Part shown: positions 1 to 8,632 of the stretch, one piece after another
How positions within the stretch are numbered: position 1 is the stretch's first letter
Layout of the letters: each line of letters begins with the position of its first letter
Source: Egibacter sp.
GTDB lineage: Bacteria; Actinomycetota; Nitriliruptoria; Euzebyales; Egibacteraceae
DNA: 64,000 nucleotides
Assembly: GCA_003553795.1 (NCBI GenBank)
Contig: PWFH01000053.1
Location: forward strand, 16,137-80,136
Direction of reading: 5' to 3'
Translations under genes and position numbers: made by a program
Notes under the pieces: model-generated
Seen by the model: the letters and a program-made list of their open reading frames with translations, nothing else
Database searches by the model: none
Told to the model about the DNA's origin: nothing

Positions 1-865
1 TGGTGTTGGCGAAGGTGTGGATCGAGTCGTGGTAGCTCGCGTTCCACTGCAGCGCGAGCTCGACCTCATGCGGTGCGCCGTTGTCGGACTCCACCGCCGC
101 GAAGTGGATGATCTCGTCGTGGAGGGTCTCGCGACCCTCGTTGAGGTGGCGCACGAAGTCGCGCAGCCCGCCGTCGTAGCGGAACGCCGCGGTGCGTGGC
201 TCGGCCCCTGGCTCGACGCGCTCGTCGGTGACGGTGATCTCGAGGCCGCCGGTGAGGAAGGCCGTCTCGCGGAACCGCGTCGTCAGGGTGTCCCAGCTGA
301 AGTCCCGGGTCTCGAAGACCTCCTCGTCTGGCCAGAAGCTGATCATCGTGCCGGTGGAAGGCGAGTGCTCGCCGACCGCCTCCGGCACCGGCCCGAGGTC
401 GGTGACGGGACCCTCGGGGACCCCGCGCACGAAGGTCTGCCGCCACAGGCGGCCGTCACGGCGCACCTCGGCGACGAGCCGGCTCGACAGGGCGTTGACG
501 ACGGAGACGCCGACCCCGTGCAACCCGCCGGAGACCGCGTAGGACTTGTTGTCGAACTTCCCCCCGGCGTGCAGGACGGTGAGGACGACCTCGAGCGCCG
601 AGCGCTTGAGGCTCGGGTGCTCGTCGACGGGGATGCCGCGGCCGTCATCGACGACGCGCACGCCGCCGTCGGCGAGCAGGGTGATGTCGATGCGGCGGCA
701 GCGGCCGGCCATCGCCTCGTCGACGGCGTTGTCGACCACCTCGTAGAGCAGGTGGTGCAGGCCACGCGCGCCGGTCGAGCCGATGTACATCCCCGGACGC
801 TTGCGCACGGCCTCGAGCCCCTCGAGGACGGTGATGTCCTTGGCTGCGTACTCGCTCGTGGTCAA
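1..865 (-). CDS. gyrB: DNA gyrase subunit B, N-terminal part (C-terminus beyond window)
   Basis: ATPase subunit of DNA gyrase, the topoisomerase II that introduces negative supercoils. About 288 codons of the usual ~640 are present; the reading frame runs off the left edge. The start of the protein shows the GHKL ATPase features VRKRPGMYIG and the ATP-binding segment EVVDNAVDEA, and the last visible part contains the gyrase-type segment NASYHDSIHTFANT. I chose a TTG start at 863-865 because an in-frame GAAGG lies 8-13 bases upstream and the family-conserved sequence begins a few residues later. It is last in the run dnaA-dnaN-recF-dciA-gyrB, a classic actinobacterial order. Function is certain from sequence; only the start codon is inferred. 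Confidence 0.96.
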   Translation of the reverse strand, partial: MTTSEYAAKDITVLEGLEAVRKRPGMYIGSTGARGLHHLLYEVVDNAVDEAMAGRCRRIDITLLADGGVRVVDDGRGIPVDEHPSLKRSALEVVLTVLHAGGKFDNKSYAVSGGLHGVGVSVVNALSSRLVAEVRRDGRLWRQTFVRGVPEGPVTDLGPVPEAVGEHSPSTGTMISFWPDEEVFETRDFSWDTLTTRFRETAFLTGGLEITVTDERVEPGAEPRTAAFRYDGGLRDFVRHLNEGRETLHDEIIHFAAVESDNGAPHEVELALQWNASYHDSIHTFANT

Positions 866-960
866 TAGCGGGCCTTCAACGTGACGGTGGATGTCGCCCG
901 CTCACCAGTTCACCATGCGTCGTCATGGAGGGCAGCAGAGACGAGGCGACGACCTCGTGA

Positions 961-978
961 GGTAGCCCTGAGGCTACC
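961..978. terminator. Hairpin between dciA-like gene and gyrB
   Basis: Perfect 7-bp stem GGTAGCC/GGCTACC with a CTGA loop, in the 160-bp gap before gyrB. There is no T-run on either side, so it may be a weak terminator, a processing site or an attenuator that uncouples gyrB from recF. The rest of the gap shows nothing clear. Confidence 0.35.
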
Positions 979-1025
979 ACACCGGCCCCCTGTGACCCCG
1001 GTCCTCCACAGGCCCTGAGCCCGCC

Positions 1026-1409
1026 TCAGCGGCGGCGTCGCGAGCCCTCGCCCGAGGCGGTCTGCACGGTGACGCGCTCGACCATGCCCTCACCGAGTGC
1101 GGCGTTGATCCCGGCGATGAGCTGTGGCGCGAGGTAGCGCACCTGCGTGGCCCAGGCCGCCGAGGTGGCCTCGACGACGAGGACCCCGCCGTGCAGGCGC
1201 ACCGGACGCACCCGCGCGGCGACCTCGGCACCGACGGCCCGGTCCCAGACCTCGTGGACGCGCGCCCCGTCGAGGCGGCGCGTCCAGCCGCGCGCGTCGC
1301 GCAGCCCCGCGAGGGCAGCGCCGACCGGTGCGGGCGCCCCGACCCGACGCGGAAGGTCGGGATGGCGGTCGGCCCCGAGTGGATCGGAGCCCTTGCGCTC
1401 ACGGCTCAC
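1026..1409 (-). CDS. DciA-like DUF721 protein
   Basis: 127 residues. The central fold typical of DUF721 is visible: a tryptophan-containing helix (VHEVWDRAVGAEVAARV) followed by strands ending in GVLVVEATSAAWATQVRYLA. DUF721 proteins between recF and gyrB are the actinobacterial counterparts of DciA, which helps load or stimulate the replicative helicase DnaB. The GTG start at 1407-1409 overlaps the recF stop as GTGA, indicating translational coupling. The C-terminus is a basic Arg tail. The role is inferred from family and position; DnaB itself lies at 52102-53505 in this window. Confidence 0.85.
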   Translation of the reverse strand: MSRERKGSDPLGADRHPDLPRRVGAPAPVGAALAGLRDARGWTRRLDGARVHEVWDRAVGAEVAARVRPVRLHGGVLVVEATSAAWATQVRYLAPQLIAGINAALGEGMVERVTVQTASGEGSRRRR

Positions 1410-2569
1410 GCGACCTCCTCAGCGAGGGGGATGACCGTACCGCCGCGCACACGGTAGCGGACCCCGTCGAGGGGGACGTCCTCGTCGACCGCAGCGCTGA
1501 TGAGGACCTGCTCGAAGCCGCGGCAGCGCTCGGCGAGACGGGCGCGGCGCGTCACGTCGAGCTCGGCGAAGACGTCGTCGAGGACGACGATCGGCTCGTC
1601 ACCGACCTCGCGCAGGACCTCACGGCTCGCGAGGCGCAGCGCGAGCGCGAGCGACCAGCACTCCCCGTGGCTGGCGTAGCCCCGGGCCGGGAGCTCACCG
1701 ATGGCGAGCGCGAGCTCGTCGCGATGGGGCCCGACGAGGGTGATGCCCCGCTCGATCTCCTCGTCGCCGCGCTCGACGAGGGCCGTGCGCAGCTCCTCGA
1801 CGAGCTCGGCGGGATCGGGCACGCCGGCCTCGGGCTCGGCGGCGATCCTCCGGCCCGTGGAGCTCTCGTAGGCCAGGCCCACGCGGTCGGCGGCCTCCGG
1901 GCCGGTCGGACCGGCGAGCAGCTCGCGGTAGGCCGCAGCGGTCGGCCCCGCGAGGGCGTGGACGACGGCGATGCGCGCGGCGAGCAGGGTCGCTCCGGCC
2001 CGGGCCAGCGCGTCGGTCCAGTCGGCGAGGGTCGCGTCGACGCGTCCCGCACGGCGACGGGCGTCCTTGAGCAGCTGGTTGCGCTGGCGGAGCACGCGCT
2101 CGTACTCCCCCCTGGCCGCGGCGTAGGCGGGACGACGCTGGGCGAGCAGACCGTCGAGGAAACGACGGCGGTCGGAGGGATCGCCACGGACGAGCGCGAG
2201 GTCCTCGGGGGCGAAGAGCACAGCGCGCACGACACCGACGGCGTCGGCGACGCGCCGCTGCGGCTGGCCGTTGAGCTGCGCCCGGCTGCGCCCGCCCGGG
2301 CGGACCTCGATCTCGACCGTCGCCCTGCGGGCGTCCTCGCCGACGCGGGCCTGCGCGCGCAGCACCGCCGCCGAGGCCCCCGCGCGCACGAGGGGGGCGT
2401 CGCTGGCGACCCGGTGACTCGCCCCCGTCGCGAGGTAGTGGACCGCCTCGAGCAGGTTGGTCTTGCCCTGGGCGTTGGGCCCCACGAGCACGCGCACCCC
2501 GGGACCGAGCGCGACGTCGGTGCTGGCGTAGCTGCGCCAGTCGACGACCGAGAGCGACTCGAGGTGCAC
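1406..2569 (-). CDS. recF: DNA replication/repair ATPase RecF
   Basis: 387-residue SMC-like ABC ATPase that binds gapped DNA and helps RecR/RecO load RecA. Walker A is GPNAQGKTN at about residues 30-38. Near the C-terminus are the signature segment ECWSLALALRL and Walker B IVVLDDVFAELD. The GTG start at 2567-2569 gives the family-typical beginning (a short beta strand, then WRSY). It begins five bases after the dnaN stop and overlaps the dciA-like gene by four, so dnaN, recF and dciA are probably one transcript. Length is normal for the family. Confidence 0.97.
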   Translation of the reverse strand: MHLESLSVVDWRSYASTDVALGPGVRVLVGPNAQGKTNLLEAVHYLATGASHRVASDAPLVRAGASAAVLRAQARVGEDARRATVEIEVRPGGRSRAQLNGQPQRRVADAVGVVRAVLFAPEDLALVRGDPSDRRRFLDGLLAQRRPAYAAARGEYERVLRQRNQLLKDARRRAGRVDATLADWTDALARAGATLLAARIAVVHALAGPTAAAYRELLAGPTGPEAADRVGLAYESSTGRRIAAEPEAGVPDPAELVEELRTALVERGDEEIERGITLVGPHRDELALAIGELPARGYASHGECWSLALALRLASREVLREVGDEPIVVLDDVFAELDVTRRARLAERCRGFEQVLISAAVDEDVPLDGVRYRVRGGTVIPLAEEVA

Positions 2570-2573
2570 CGAG

Positions 2574-3695
2574 CTAGACGCGGACGGGCATGAGGAGGTA
2601 GAGGAAGTCGCCGTCGAGATCCTCCTCGCCCTCGACCGGTGCGGGCCGCACGACCGCGGGCTTGAGCTCGTCGCGGAACTCGAGGTGGACCTCGTCGCTG
2701 GCCACGGCGTCGAGCCCGTCGCTGAGGTAGCGCGGGTTGAAGGAGATCTGCAGCGGCTCGCCCTCGAGCACGCCCGGCAGCGTCTCGTCGGCCTCGCCGA
2801 CCTCCCCGCTGCCGGCGGTCACCCGTACCGCGTCCTCGGTGAGCTCGAGGGTCACCGGCGTCGAGGCGGTGTTCGCCTCGCCGACGACGGCCACGCGGCG
2901 CACGACCTCGGCAAGGGCCACCCGCTCCACGTTGAGGCGCCGGTCCCAGCCGGTCGGCACGAGCTGGCGGAAGTCGGGGAAGCGGCCCTCGATGAGCCGC
3001 GTCGTGAGCCGGCGGTCACCGACGAACAGGGTGACCTGGTGGTCCTCGAGGACGAGGCGCACCTCCCCACCGAGGCTGTCGGCCACCCGCCGTGCCTCAT
3101 CGAGGGCGCGCCGCGGCAGGAGCACCGTGCCCTCGATCTCCTCCTCCCACGACAGGCTGCGCACCGCGAGACGGTAGGAGTCGGTCGCCGCGGCGATGAG
3201 CCCCGCGGGCGAGGCCTCGAGGTGCACCCCGGTCAGCACCGGGCGGGCGTCGTCGCCACTGGCCGCGCGGGCGACCTGGGCGACGAGCGAGGAGAACGTG
3301 GGCGCCTTCATCACCGCCGCGCCGGCCTCGGGATCGGGCTCGGGCAGCGGTGGGTAGTCCTCCGTCGGCATCGTGCGCAGGTCGAACTTCGCGCGCCCGC
3401 ACTCGAGGTGGAGCCGGTCGTCGATGATCTCGGCGTGGACGGCTGCCGGGGGCAGGCTCCGCACGACGTCACCGAGGAGCCTGCCGGGCACGAGCGCCTT
3501 GCCGTCCCGCTCGGCCTGCACGGGGATCGACAGCTCGCTGGAGACCTCGAGGTCGGTGGAGGCCAGCGTGAGTCGGTCCTCGGCCACCTCGAGGTGGACC
3601 CCGGAGAGCGCGGGCAGCGTCGCGCGTGCTCCGACGGTACGCAGCGACCAGCTCGCGGCGTCGGCGAACTCGCCTCGCTCGGCTCTGAACTTCAT
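2574..3695 (-). CDS. dnaN: DNA polymerase III sliding clamp (beta)
   Basis: 373-residue beta clamp, a head-to-tail dimer encircling DNA and tethering polymerase III. Three repeated clamp folds are recognisable, beginning MKFRAERGEF, and the protein ends YLLMPVRV, the usual C-terminal strand at the peptide-binding pocket. ATG start at 3693-3695. It follows dnaA on the same strand across a 291-bp gap holding DnaA-box-like sites, the position of oriC in many Actinomycetota. Confidence 0.97.
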   Translation of the reverse strand: MKFRAERGEFADAASWSLRTVGARATLPALSGVHLEVAEDRLTLASTDLEVSSELSIPVQAERDGKALVPGRLLGDVVRSLPPAAVHAEIIDDRLHLECGRAKFDLRTMPTEDYPPLPEPDPEAGAAVMKAPTFSSLVAQVARAASGDDARPVLTGVHLEASPAGLIAAATDSYRLAVRSLSWEEEIEGTVLLPRRALDEARRVADSLGGEVRLVLEDHQVTLFVGDRRLTTRLIEGRFPDFRQLVPTGWDRRLNVERVALAEVVRRVAVVGEANTASTPVTLELTEDAVRVTAGSGEVGEADETLPGVLEGEPLQISFNPRYLSDGLDAVASDEVHLEFRDELKPAVVRPAPVEGEEDLDGDFLYLLMPVRV

Positions 3696-3986
3696 CGGGC
3701 CCTCCCCAGTGGTCTGTCCACCGATCGTGAGCGCCCCGTCTTGAAGGGGCTCTTGTCTCTGTCAAACCCGCAGTCGTCGTAGAGGGAGGCTACCCCTGTG
3801 GACGATGGGTGTTGTCGCTGGTCAACCGCCGGCGGGCCTGTGGGGTGTCGGTGGACCCGCGTGTGTGGCCGCTGTTGACGATGGGGGGTGGAGTTCCCAT
3901 GACACCGACGTGATCCATCGTGGAGGTGCACAAGCCAGCGCTCATCCACCGCGTGTCCACGCGCCGCCCACCGCTCGTCCACAGGC
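3696..3986. other. dnaA-dnaN intergenic region with DnaA-box-like sites (candidate oriC part)
   Basis: 291 bp without a gene. Nine-base matches to the DnaA box family TT(A/G)TCCACA, with zero to three mismatches, lie at 3714-3722 (CTGTCCACC), 3797-3805 (TGTGGACGA, reverse), 3942-3950 (TCATCCACC), 3953-3961 (GTGTCCACG) and 3975-3983 (TCGTCCACA). The most A/T-rich part is around 3735-3770. In Streptomyces and Mycobacterium oriC lies between dnaA and dnaN. Here both flanks of dnaA carry boxes, so the functional limits are uncertain. The region must also hold the dnaN promoter, which I could not place. Confidence 0.65.
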
Positions 3987-5393
3987 TCAGCCCGGCTGCC
4001 GGGCCGCGTGCTTGACCCGGCTCGTGAGCTCCTGGATCTGCTCGTAGATCGCGGGGCGCTCCTTCATGAGGTCGGAGATCTTGTTGTTCGCGTGGATGAC
4101 CGTGGTGTGGTCCCGTCCGCCGAAGGCCTGGCCGATCTTCGGCAGTGAGAGCTCGGTGAGCTCGCGGGTGAGGTACATCGCGATCTGCCGTGCGGTGACG
4201 AGCTGGCGCGTGCGGCTCGTCGAGCACAGGTCGTCGATCGTGATGTCGAAGTACGTCGCGGTCTCGCTCATGATGTGGCTCACCGAGATCTGTGAGCTCC
4301 CGGCGTCGGGGAAGAGGTCCTTGAGGACCATCTGCGCGAGCTGCAGGCTCGCGTCGCTGCCCTGGATGCTCGCGAAGGCCGTCACCCGGATGAGTGCGCC
4401 CTCGAGCTCTCGGATGTTCGAGGAGATCCGGCTCGCGATGAGCTCGAGGACGTTGTCGGGGACGTTGAGCCGCTCGTGGGCGGACTTCTTGCGGAGGATC
4501 GCCAGGCGCGTCTCGAGGTCCGGTGGCTGGACGTCGACGATGAGCCCCCACTCGAAGCGTGTGCGCAGGCGCTCCTCGAGCTGGGCCATCTGCTTGGGCG
4601 GACGGTCGGAGGAGATGACGATCTGCTTCTCGGCGTTGTGCAGCGCGTTGAAGGTGTGGAAGAACTCCTCCTGCGTGCGCTCCTTCGTCGCGAGGAACTG
4701 GATGTCGTCGATGAGCAGGACGTCGACGTCGCGGTAGCGCCGCTGGAACGGCATCTGCCGACCGTTGGAGATCGCGTCGATGAACTCGTTGGTGAACTGC
4801 TCGGACGTGACGTAGCGCACCCGCAGCTGGGGGTAGAGGCTCGAGGTGTAGTGCCCGACCGCCTGCAGGAGGTGGGTCTTGCCGAGCCCCGCACCGCCGT
4901 AGACGAACAGCGGGTTGTAGGCCTTGGCCGGTGCCTCGGCGACGGCGAAGGCCGCCGCGTGGGCGAAGCGGTTGCTCGCGCCGATGACGAAGTGGTCGAA
5001 CGTGTACTTGTCGTTGAGGACGCTGCCCTGGTCGGTGTGACTGGGGAACGACTCGGGGGCGTACTCGCGGCGCGCCGTCACCTCGGCGGGTGGCTCCTCC
5101 GCAGCGGCGCCCGCCGGGTTCGCAGCGGCCTCCGGCCGCACGGTGATGACGACGCTGAGCTGGCGCCCGGCGGCCCGGCTCAGGGCCTCGCGCAGCGCGC
5201 CGTGGTAGCGGGTGTCGAGCTGCTCGCGGGCGAAGGTGTGTGGGGTCGCGAGCACGATGGTGTCCTCGCTGAAGCCGACCGCCTCGGTCTCGTCGAGCCA
5301 TGCGCGCTGGGCGGCGCCGGTGAGCTGGGTCTGGAGCTCGACGAGTGCCTCGCGCCAGATGTCCTCGAGGTCGAGTGCCCCGGTGTCGTACAC
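3987..5393 (-). CDS. dnaA: Chromosomal replication initiator DnaA
   Basis: 468-residue AAA+ initiator that binds DnaA boxes and melts oriC. Domain I is at about 1-90 ([13 protein letters not shown]), followed by a short variable linker. The AAA+ core has Walker [10 protein letters not shown] and Walker B LLIDDIQF. The C-terminal domain IV has the DNA-binding signature [18 protein letters not shown] start at 5391-5393. The promoter candidate lies 235 bases upstream beside a DnaA box, suggesting autoregulation. It is the turning point of transcription: everything to the left is minus strand and the rpmH-parB run to the right is plus strand. Confidence 0.98.
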   Translation of the reverse strand: MYDTGALDLEDIWREALVELQTQLTGAAQRAWLDETEAVGFSEDTIVLATPHTFAREQLDTRYHGALREALSRAAGRQLSVVITVRPEAAANPAGAAAEEPPAEVTARREYAPESFPSHTDQGSVLNDKYTFDHFVIGASNRFAHAAAFAVAEAPAKAYNPLFVYGGAGLGKTHLLQAVGHYTSSLYPQLRVRYVTSEQFTNEFIDAISNGRQMPFQRRYRDVDVLLIDDIQFLATKERTQEEFFHTFNALHNAEKQIVISSDRPPKQMAQLEERLRTRFEWGLIVDVQPPDLETRLAILRKKSAHERLNVPDNVLELIASRISSNIRELEGALIRVTAFASIQGSDASLQLAQMVLKDLFPDAGSSQISVSHIMSETATYFDITIDDLCSTSRTRQLVTARQIAMYLTRELTELSLPKIGQAFGGRDHTTVIHANNKISDLMKERPAIYEQIQELTSRVKHAARQPG

Positions 5394-5434
5394 GGAACCG
5401 TCCTCTCGTCACGACGGTGGTGGCACCGCCCATG

Positions 5435-5467
5435 GCGTCCACAGAGTTGTCCACACACTGTGGATCC
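5435..5467. promoter_or_regulatory. Three phased DnaA-box-like sites
   Basis: GCGTCCACA (5435-5443), TTGTCCACA (5447-5455, the high-G+C consensus form) and TGTGGATCC (5459-5467, opposite orientation) start exactly 12 bp apart. That places them on nearly the same face of the helix, fitting cooperative DnaA binding. They lie about 40-75 bp upstream of the dnaA start codon. Confidence 0.65.
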
Positions 5468-5628
5468 CCTTGTGCGATGCTGCGCTGTCGCTCCGGCGGA
5501 CCGGGGTGCAGGTGGCCGCCGGTGTTGACGTCCGTTGGCACCAGGGAAGCGGCTCGACCCGGGGCTGTCGCCTACGAGCGCTCGGACCCCCTGAGCAGGG
5601 CCTTCCGTGCGAACGCGGCAGGAGCGCG

Positions 5629-5670
5629 AGTATAGGGAGCCGCAGGCCAGGGGTGCAAGCGCTATCCACA
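5629..5670 (-). promoter_or_regulatory. dnaA promoter with adjacent DnaA box
   Basis: Read on the minus strand: TTGCAC (5658-5653), an 18-base spacer, then TATACT (5634-5629), close to the sigma-70 consensus. Directly upstream of the -35 is TGTGGATAG (5670-5662), a one-mismatch DnaA box. This arrangement is typical of an autoregulated dnaA promoter. The implied leader is about 230 nt. Confidence 0.6.
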
Positions 5671-5704
5671 GGTTCCGGGACGGCGCGGAGCGGCGCCAGG
5701 CCCC

Positions 5705-5733
5705 TTGCGGCGGCGTCCCGGGGCGGGTACCCT
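5705..5733 (+). promoter_or_regulatory. Candidate promoter for rpmH operon
   Basis: TTGCGG (5705-5710), 17-base spacer, TACCCT (5728-5733). It points to rpmH, with an implied leader of about 190 nt. The -10 keeps the TANNNT core common in Actinomycetota. No other plus-strand pair in the region was as good. Confidence 0.45.
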
Positions 5734-5932
5734 CCAGCGCGAAGCGGGCGAGCCCCGCCGACCAACGGTGCGTACCGGGCGCGCTGCTGCCTCTCGATCG
5801 CCCCACCGTGGATCCCGATCACCCCGAGACGGATGAGGAAGCGCGGTGTGCTGAAGGCACGCCGGGTCCCGGTGCCCCCACGATCCCCGACCGGTGCGGC
5901 AGGTCCCTGCCGCCGTGATTGCGAGCGTCACG

Positions 5933-6067
5933 ATGAAGCGCACCTACCAGCCCAAGAACCGTCGCCGCCACCGTCGGCACGGGTTTCGCGCACGCATGCG
6001 CACGCGCGGCGGCAAGGCGACGATCGCCCGGCGGCGCGCCAAGGGCCGCAAGCGCCTCACCGTCTGA
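5933..6067 (+). CDS. rpmH: 50S ribosomal protein L34
   Basis: 44 residues, beginning [12 protein letters not shown] and ending with the Arg/Lys-rich segment typical of L34 ([19 protein letters not shown]). It is very basic and of usual length for the smallest large-subunit protein. ATG start at 5933. It begins the run rpmH-rnpA-yidD-yidC-jag-rsmG, conserved next to dnaA in most bacteria, and ends 16 bases before rnpA. Confidence 0.97.
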   Translation: MKRTYQPKNRRRHRRHGFRARMRTRGGKATIARRRAKGRKRLTV

Positions 6068-6083
6068 TCGGCGAGCGGGCACG

Positions 6084-6440
6084 GTGACGTCGCAAGCCCA
6101 GGTCGTGCAACGACTGCGGCGCAGCAGCGAGATCCGACACGTGCTCGGTCAGCGACGGCGCTGGCATGGTGAGCACGTCGATGTCCATCTCGGTGACCGC
6201 GGTGAGGGCGAGCCCCGCGTCGCCGTCGTCGCGGGAAAGCGTGTCGGGTCCGCGGTGGAACGCAATCGCGCGAAGCGGCGCCTACGGGCGGCGGCTGCGA
6301 CGACCGACCCTCCGGCCGGCCGCGACGCCGTGCTCATCGCCCGGCCCAGCTCCGTCACCGCCCCATTCAGCGCCCTCTGCCGCGAGGTCGAGCGGATCGA
6401 GGGAGCACTGCCAACGCGGGGGGTACGACGTCATGGCTGA
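6084..6440 (+). CDS. rnpA: Ribonuclease P protein component
   Basis: 118-residue protein subunit of RNase P, which matures tRNA 5' ends by helping the catalytic RNA bind precursor tRNA. The family motif RNRAKRRLR is present at about residues 60-68, after the strand [14 protein letters not shown] start at 6084, 16 bases after rpmH. The end overlaps yidD by eight bases, which points to translational coupling. Confidence 0.95.
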   Translation: MTSQAQVVQRLRRSSEIRHVLGQRRRWHGEHVDVHLGDRGEGEPRVAVVAGKRVGSAVERNRAKRRLRAAAATTDPPAGRDAVLIARPSSVTAPFSALCREVERIEGALPTRGVRRHG

Positions 6441-6708
6441 GCGCGGGGAGGCGGCCGGCCCTGTGGCGCGCCTGCTGCAGGCGCTCGTGTGGGGCTACCA
6501 GGCGATTCCGCGGCCCGGTCCGCCGCGTTGCCGGTTCGCGCCGACGTGCTCCTCCTATGCCCACGTGGCGCTCGGCCGACATGGCGCCCTGCGCGGCGGG
6601 TGGCTCGCCGTGAGGCGCCTCGCGCGCTGCCACCCCTTCAACCCCGGGGGCGTCGACCACGTCCCGCCCGCGCGGGCGTCATCACCTGAGAAGGAGCCGC
6701 AATCGTGA
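6433..6708 (+). CDS. yidD: Membrane protein insertion efficiency factor YidD
   Basis: 91 residues. The short family's conserved cysteine-containing core is clear: [17 protein letters not shown], then [19 protein letters not shown]. An N-terminal amphipathic helix ([13 protein letters not shown]) fits the membrane-associated role of aiding YidC-dependent insertion. ATG start at 6433, inside the end of rnpA. The stop overlaps the GTG of yidC (6705). Confidence 0.94.
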   Translation: MAERGEAAGPVARLLQALVWGYQAIPRPGPPRCRFAPTCSSYAHVALGRHGALRGGWLAVRRLARCHPFNPGGVDHVPPARASSPEKEPQS

Positions 6709-7454
6709 GCACGCTCGTCGAACTCGGTGGCAGCTTCATCGATGCCCTCGGTGTCGTCCTTCGGTTCTTCCACGACTCGGTGGCGGGCTTCGCAGGTGCG
6801 TACGCGTGGGCGCTCGCGATCATCATGCTCACCGTGGTCGTGCGCATCATCCTGCTGCCGCTGACCATCAAGCAGGTCAACTCGATGCGCGGGATGCAGA
6901 AGATCCAGCCCGAGATCAAGAAGCTCCAGAACAAGTACAAGGTCGACAAGGGCCTGATGAAGACCGACCCGGAGAAGTACCGGGCGCAGCGCCAGCGGCA
7001 GCAAGAGGCGATGATGGGCCTCTACAAGGAGCACAACGTCAACCCCATGGGGGGTTGCCTGCCGCTGCTCGCCCAGGCGCCGATCTTCCTCGCGCTCTTC
7101 CGGCTGCTGTTCACCGACCGCATCCCTGAGCTCGACACCGCGCGCTTCTTCTTCATCGACAGCCTCGCGGCCCTGCCGATGCAGGCCGGCTGGGGGGCGT
7201 TCATCCTCATCGTGCTCATGGCCGCCACGACGTACTACCAACAGCGGCAGATGATGGCCAAGAACCCCGCATCGGCCCAGATGCCCCAGCAGAAGGTCCT
7301 GCTCTACGTGCTGCCGATCATGCTGTTCGTGGTCTCCTTCAACATCCCGGTCGGGGTGCTGATCTACTGGGTGACGACGAACGGCTGGACGATCGGGCAG
7401 CAGTTCGTGATGTTCCGCAATGTCGAGGTCGAGACGGAGAAGCCGAAGGCGTGA
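6705..7454 (+). CDS. yidC: Membrane protein insertase YidC/Oxa1 family
   Basis: 249-residue polytopic insertase. Hydrophobic segments are visible near residues 27-52, 115-135, 155-172 and 205-235. The conserved groove arginine lies in [11 protein letters not shown], and a charged cytoplasmic hairpin rich in Lys/Gln (about 62-108) follows. The short form without a large periplasmic domain is normal for Gram-positives. I see no lipobox, unlike Bacillus SpoIIIJ. GTG start overlapping yidD by four bases; the stop overlaps the start of the Jag-type gene. Confidence 0.95.
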   Translation: MSTLVELGGSFIDALGVVLRFFHDSVAGFAGAYAWALAIIMLTVVVRIILLPLTIKQVNSMRGMQKIQPEIKKLQNKYKVDKGLMKTDPEKYRAQRQRQQEAMMGLYKEHNVNPMGGCLPLLAQAPIFLALFRLLFTDRIPELDTARFFFIDSLAALPMQAGWGAFILIVLMAATTYYQQRQMMAKNPASAQMPQQKVLLYVLPIMLFVVSFNIPVGVLIYWVTTNGWTIGQQFVMFRNVEVETEKPKA

Positions 7455-8395
7455 GCGAGAACAAGCGCGGCACCGTGGCCCGGAGCGTGGAGGCTCGTGG
7501 CACCACCGTCGTGCAGGCCATCGCGACGGGGGCTGCGACGCTCGGTGTGAAGCCATCGCAGGTGCGCGCGGAGGTGGTCGAGCCCCCCAAGCGCAGTCTG
7601 CTCACGGGAACGCGGCCAGCGCGCGTTCGCGTGTGGATCGAGGAGGTCCACCCACCGTCCGCCCCGCCCTCCGCGGGCGAGCGCCCACCGGCGACGCCGG
7701 GCGCTACCGGTGAGGCCGACACCGCCGGGGGGCCGGAGCATCCGGTGGTGGGCGAGGCGGAGCCTTCGCGCGACGCGTCGGCCGGGGCACGAGCGAGCAC
7801 CGGCGCTACCACGCCAGACGATCATTCCGATTCCACTCCGATGGAGGAGGCACCCGTGACGGAGACCAATGCCGAGGCGACCCAGCCCGTGGAGGGCGAG
7901 GAGGAGCGCGAGCTCACACCCCAGGAGCGACTCGACCAACTCGATGAGGAGGCCGAGATCGCTGCGGACTTCGTGGAGGGGATGCTCGACCTGCTCTCCC
8001 TTCCCGGCGACATCGAGATTGTCGTCCGGGAGGAGCAGGCGCTCGTCAACATCAACGAGGTCGGCAGCGGGCTGCTCATCGGACGGCGTGGGGCCACGCT
8101 CGACGCCCTCCAGGAGCTCGTCCGTTGCGCCACGCAGCGCAAGACCGAACGGCGGTCGCACGTCCGGGTGGACGTCGAGGGCTACCGCGAGCGGCAGCTC
8201 GAGAAGCTCCGGGAGAAGTGCCGCGACGCGATCGCCGAGGTTCGCGAGCACGGGGAGCCGGTGCGCCTCGAGCCGATGGACCCGTACGAGCGCAAGATGA
8301 TGCATGACGTCGTCGCGAAGGCCGGCGGGGTGACGTCGACGAGTGAGGGCAACGAGCCGCGTCGGCGGGTCGTCATCCATCCCGCTGAGGACTGA
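7451..8395 (+). CDS. Jag/KhpB-type RNA-binding protein (Jag_N, KH, R3H)
   Basis: 314 residues. It begins with a Jag_N domain (about 14-66: GTTVVQAIATGAATLGV ... ARVRVWIEE), then an unstructured Pro/Ala/Glu linker (67-150). A type II KH domain follows with the loop LLIGRRGATLDALQ, and then an R3H domain (about 245-300: RLEPMDPYERKMMHDVV). KhpB-type proteins bind RNA and affect cell division and wall synthesis. The GTG start overlaps yidC by four. Most actinobacterial homologues I know are shorter and lack Jag_N. A strong internal ribosome site (see 7843-7858) could produce that short form too. Confidence 0.92.
   Translation: MSENKRGTVARSVEARGTTVVQAIATGAATLGVKPSQVRAEVVEPPKRSLLTGTRPARVRVWIEEVHPPSAPPSAGERPPATPGATGEADTAGGPEHPVVGEAEPSRDASAGARASTGATTPDDHSDSTPMEEAPVTETNAEATQPVEGEEERELTPQERLDQLDEEAEIAADFVEGMLDLLSLPGDIEIVVREEQALVNINEVGSGLLIGRRGATLDALQELVRCATQRKTERRSHVRVDVEGYRERQLEKLREKCRDAIAEVREHGEPVRLEPMDPYERKMMHDVVAKAGGVTSTSEGNEPRRRVVIHPAED
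7843..7858 (+). promoter_or_regulatory. Internal ribosome-binding site within the Jag-type gene
   Basis: GGAGGAGG (7843-7850) is followed five bases later by an in-frame GTG (7856). Translation from here would give a 179-residue protein containing only the acidic lead plus KH and R3H domains. This is one of the best Shine-Dalgarno sequences in the window. Confidence 0.5.
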
Positions 8396-8632
8396 TGTCC
8401 GCAGGACGCGGGTCGCCGTGACGCGGCCCGCGAAGGGGCGCGCCCGGGGCGGGGACCGTGGGCGGGGTGATCCTGTCCCCAGAGCCGGCTCGCCGGCGCG
8501 AGGTCGGCGCCTGGCGCCCGCCGCCGATCAGGCCCCGTGGCACCGAGCGCTGCCCCCTGGCTCGGGGGCGGGCGCGCGCAGACCGGGGGTCAGCGCAGCG
8601 GCGGCGGGGCCGGCGCAGGGAAGGCGCTCGTG

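Larger units (their letters stand above)
5394..5932. other. dnaA-rpmH intergenic region, candidate oriC part
   Basis: 539 bp between divergent dnaA and rpmH. It contains a phased trio of DnaA-box-like sites near dnaA (5435-5467), one box at 5662-5670 beside the dnaA promoter, and a promoter candidate reading toward rpmH (5705-5733). No open frame here looks coding. I see no strongly A/T-rich unwinding element. It may contribute to origin function or to DnaA autoregulation. Confidence 0.6.

Noticed and set aside
8396..8632. Upstream in-frame extension of rsmG
   Set aside because: The extension is Gly/Ala/Arg-rich, unconserved, and a good ribosome site precedes ATG 8633.
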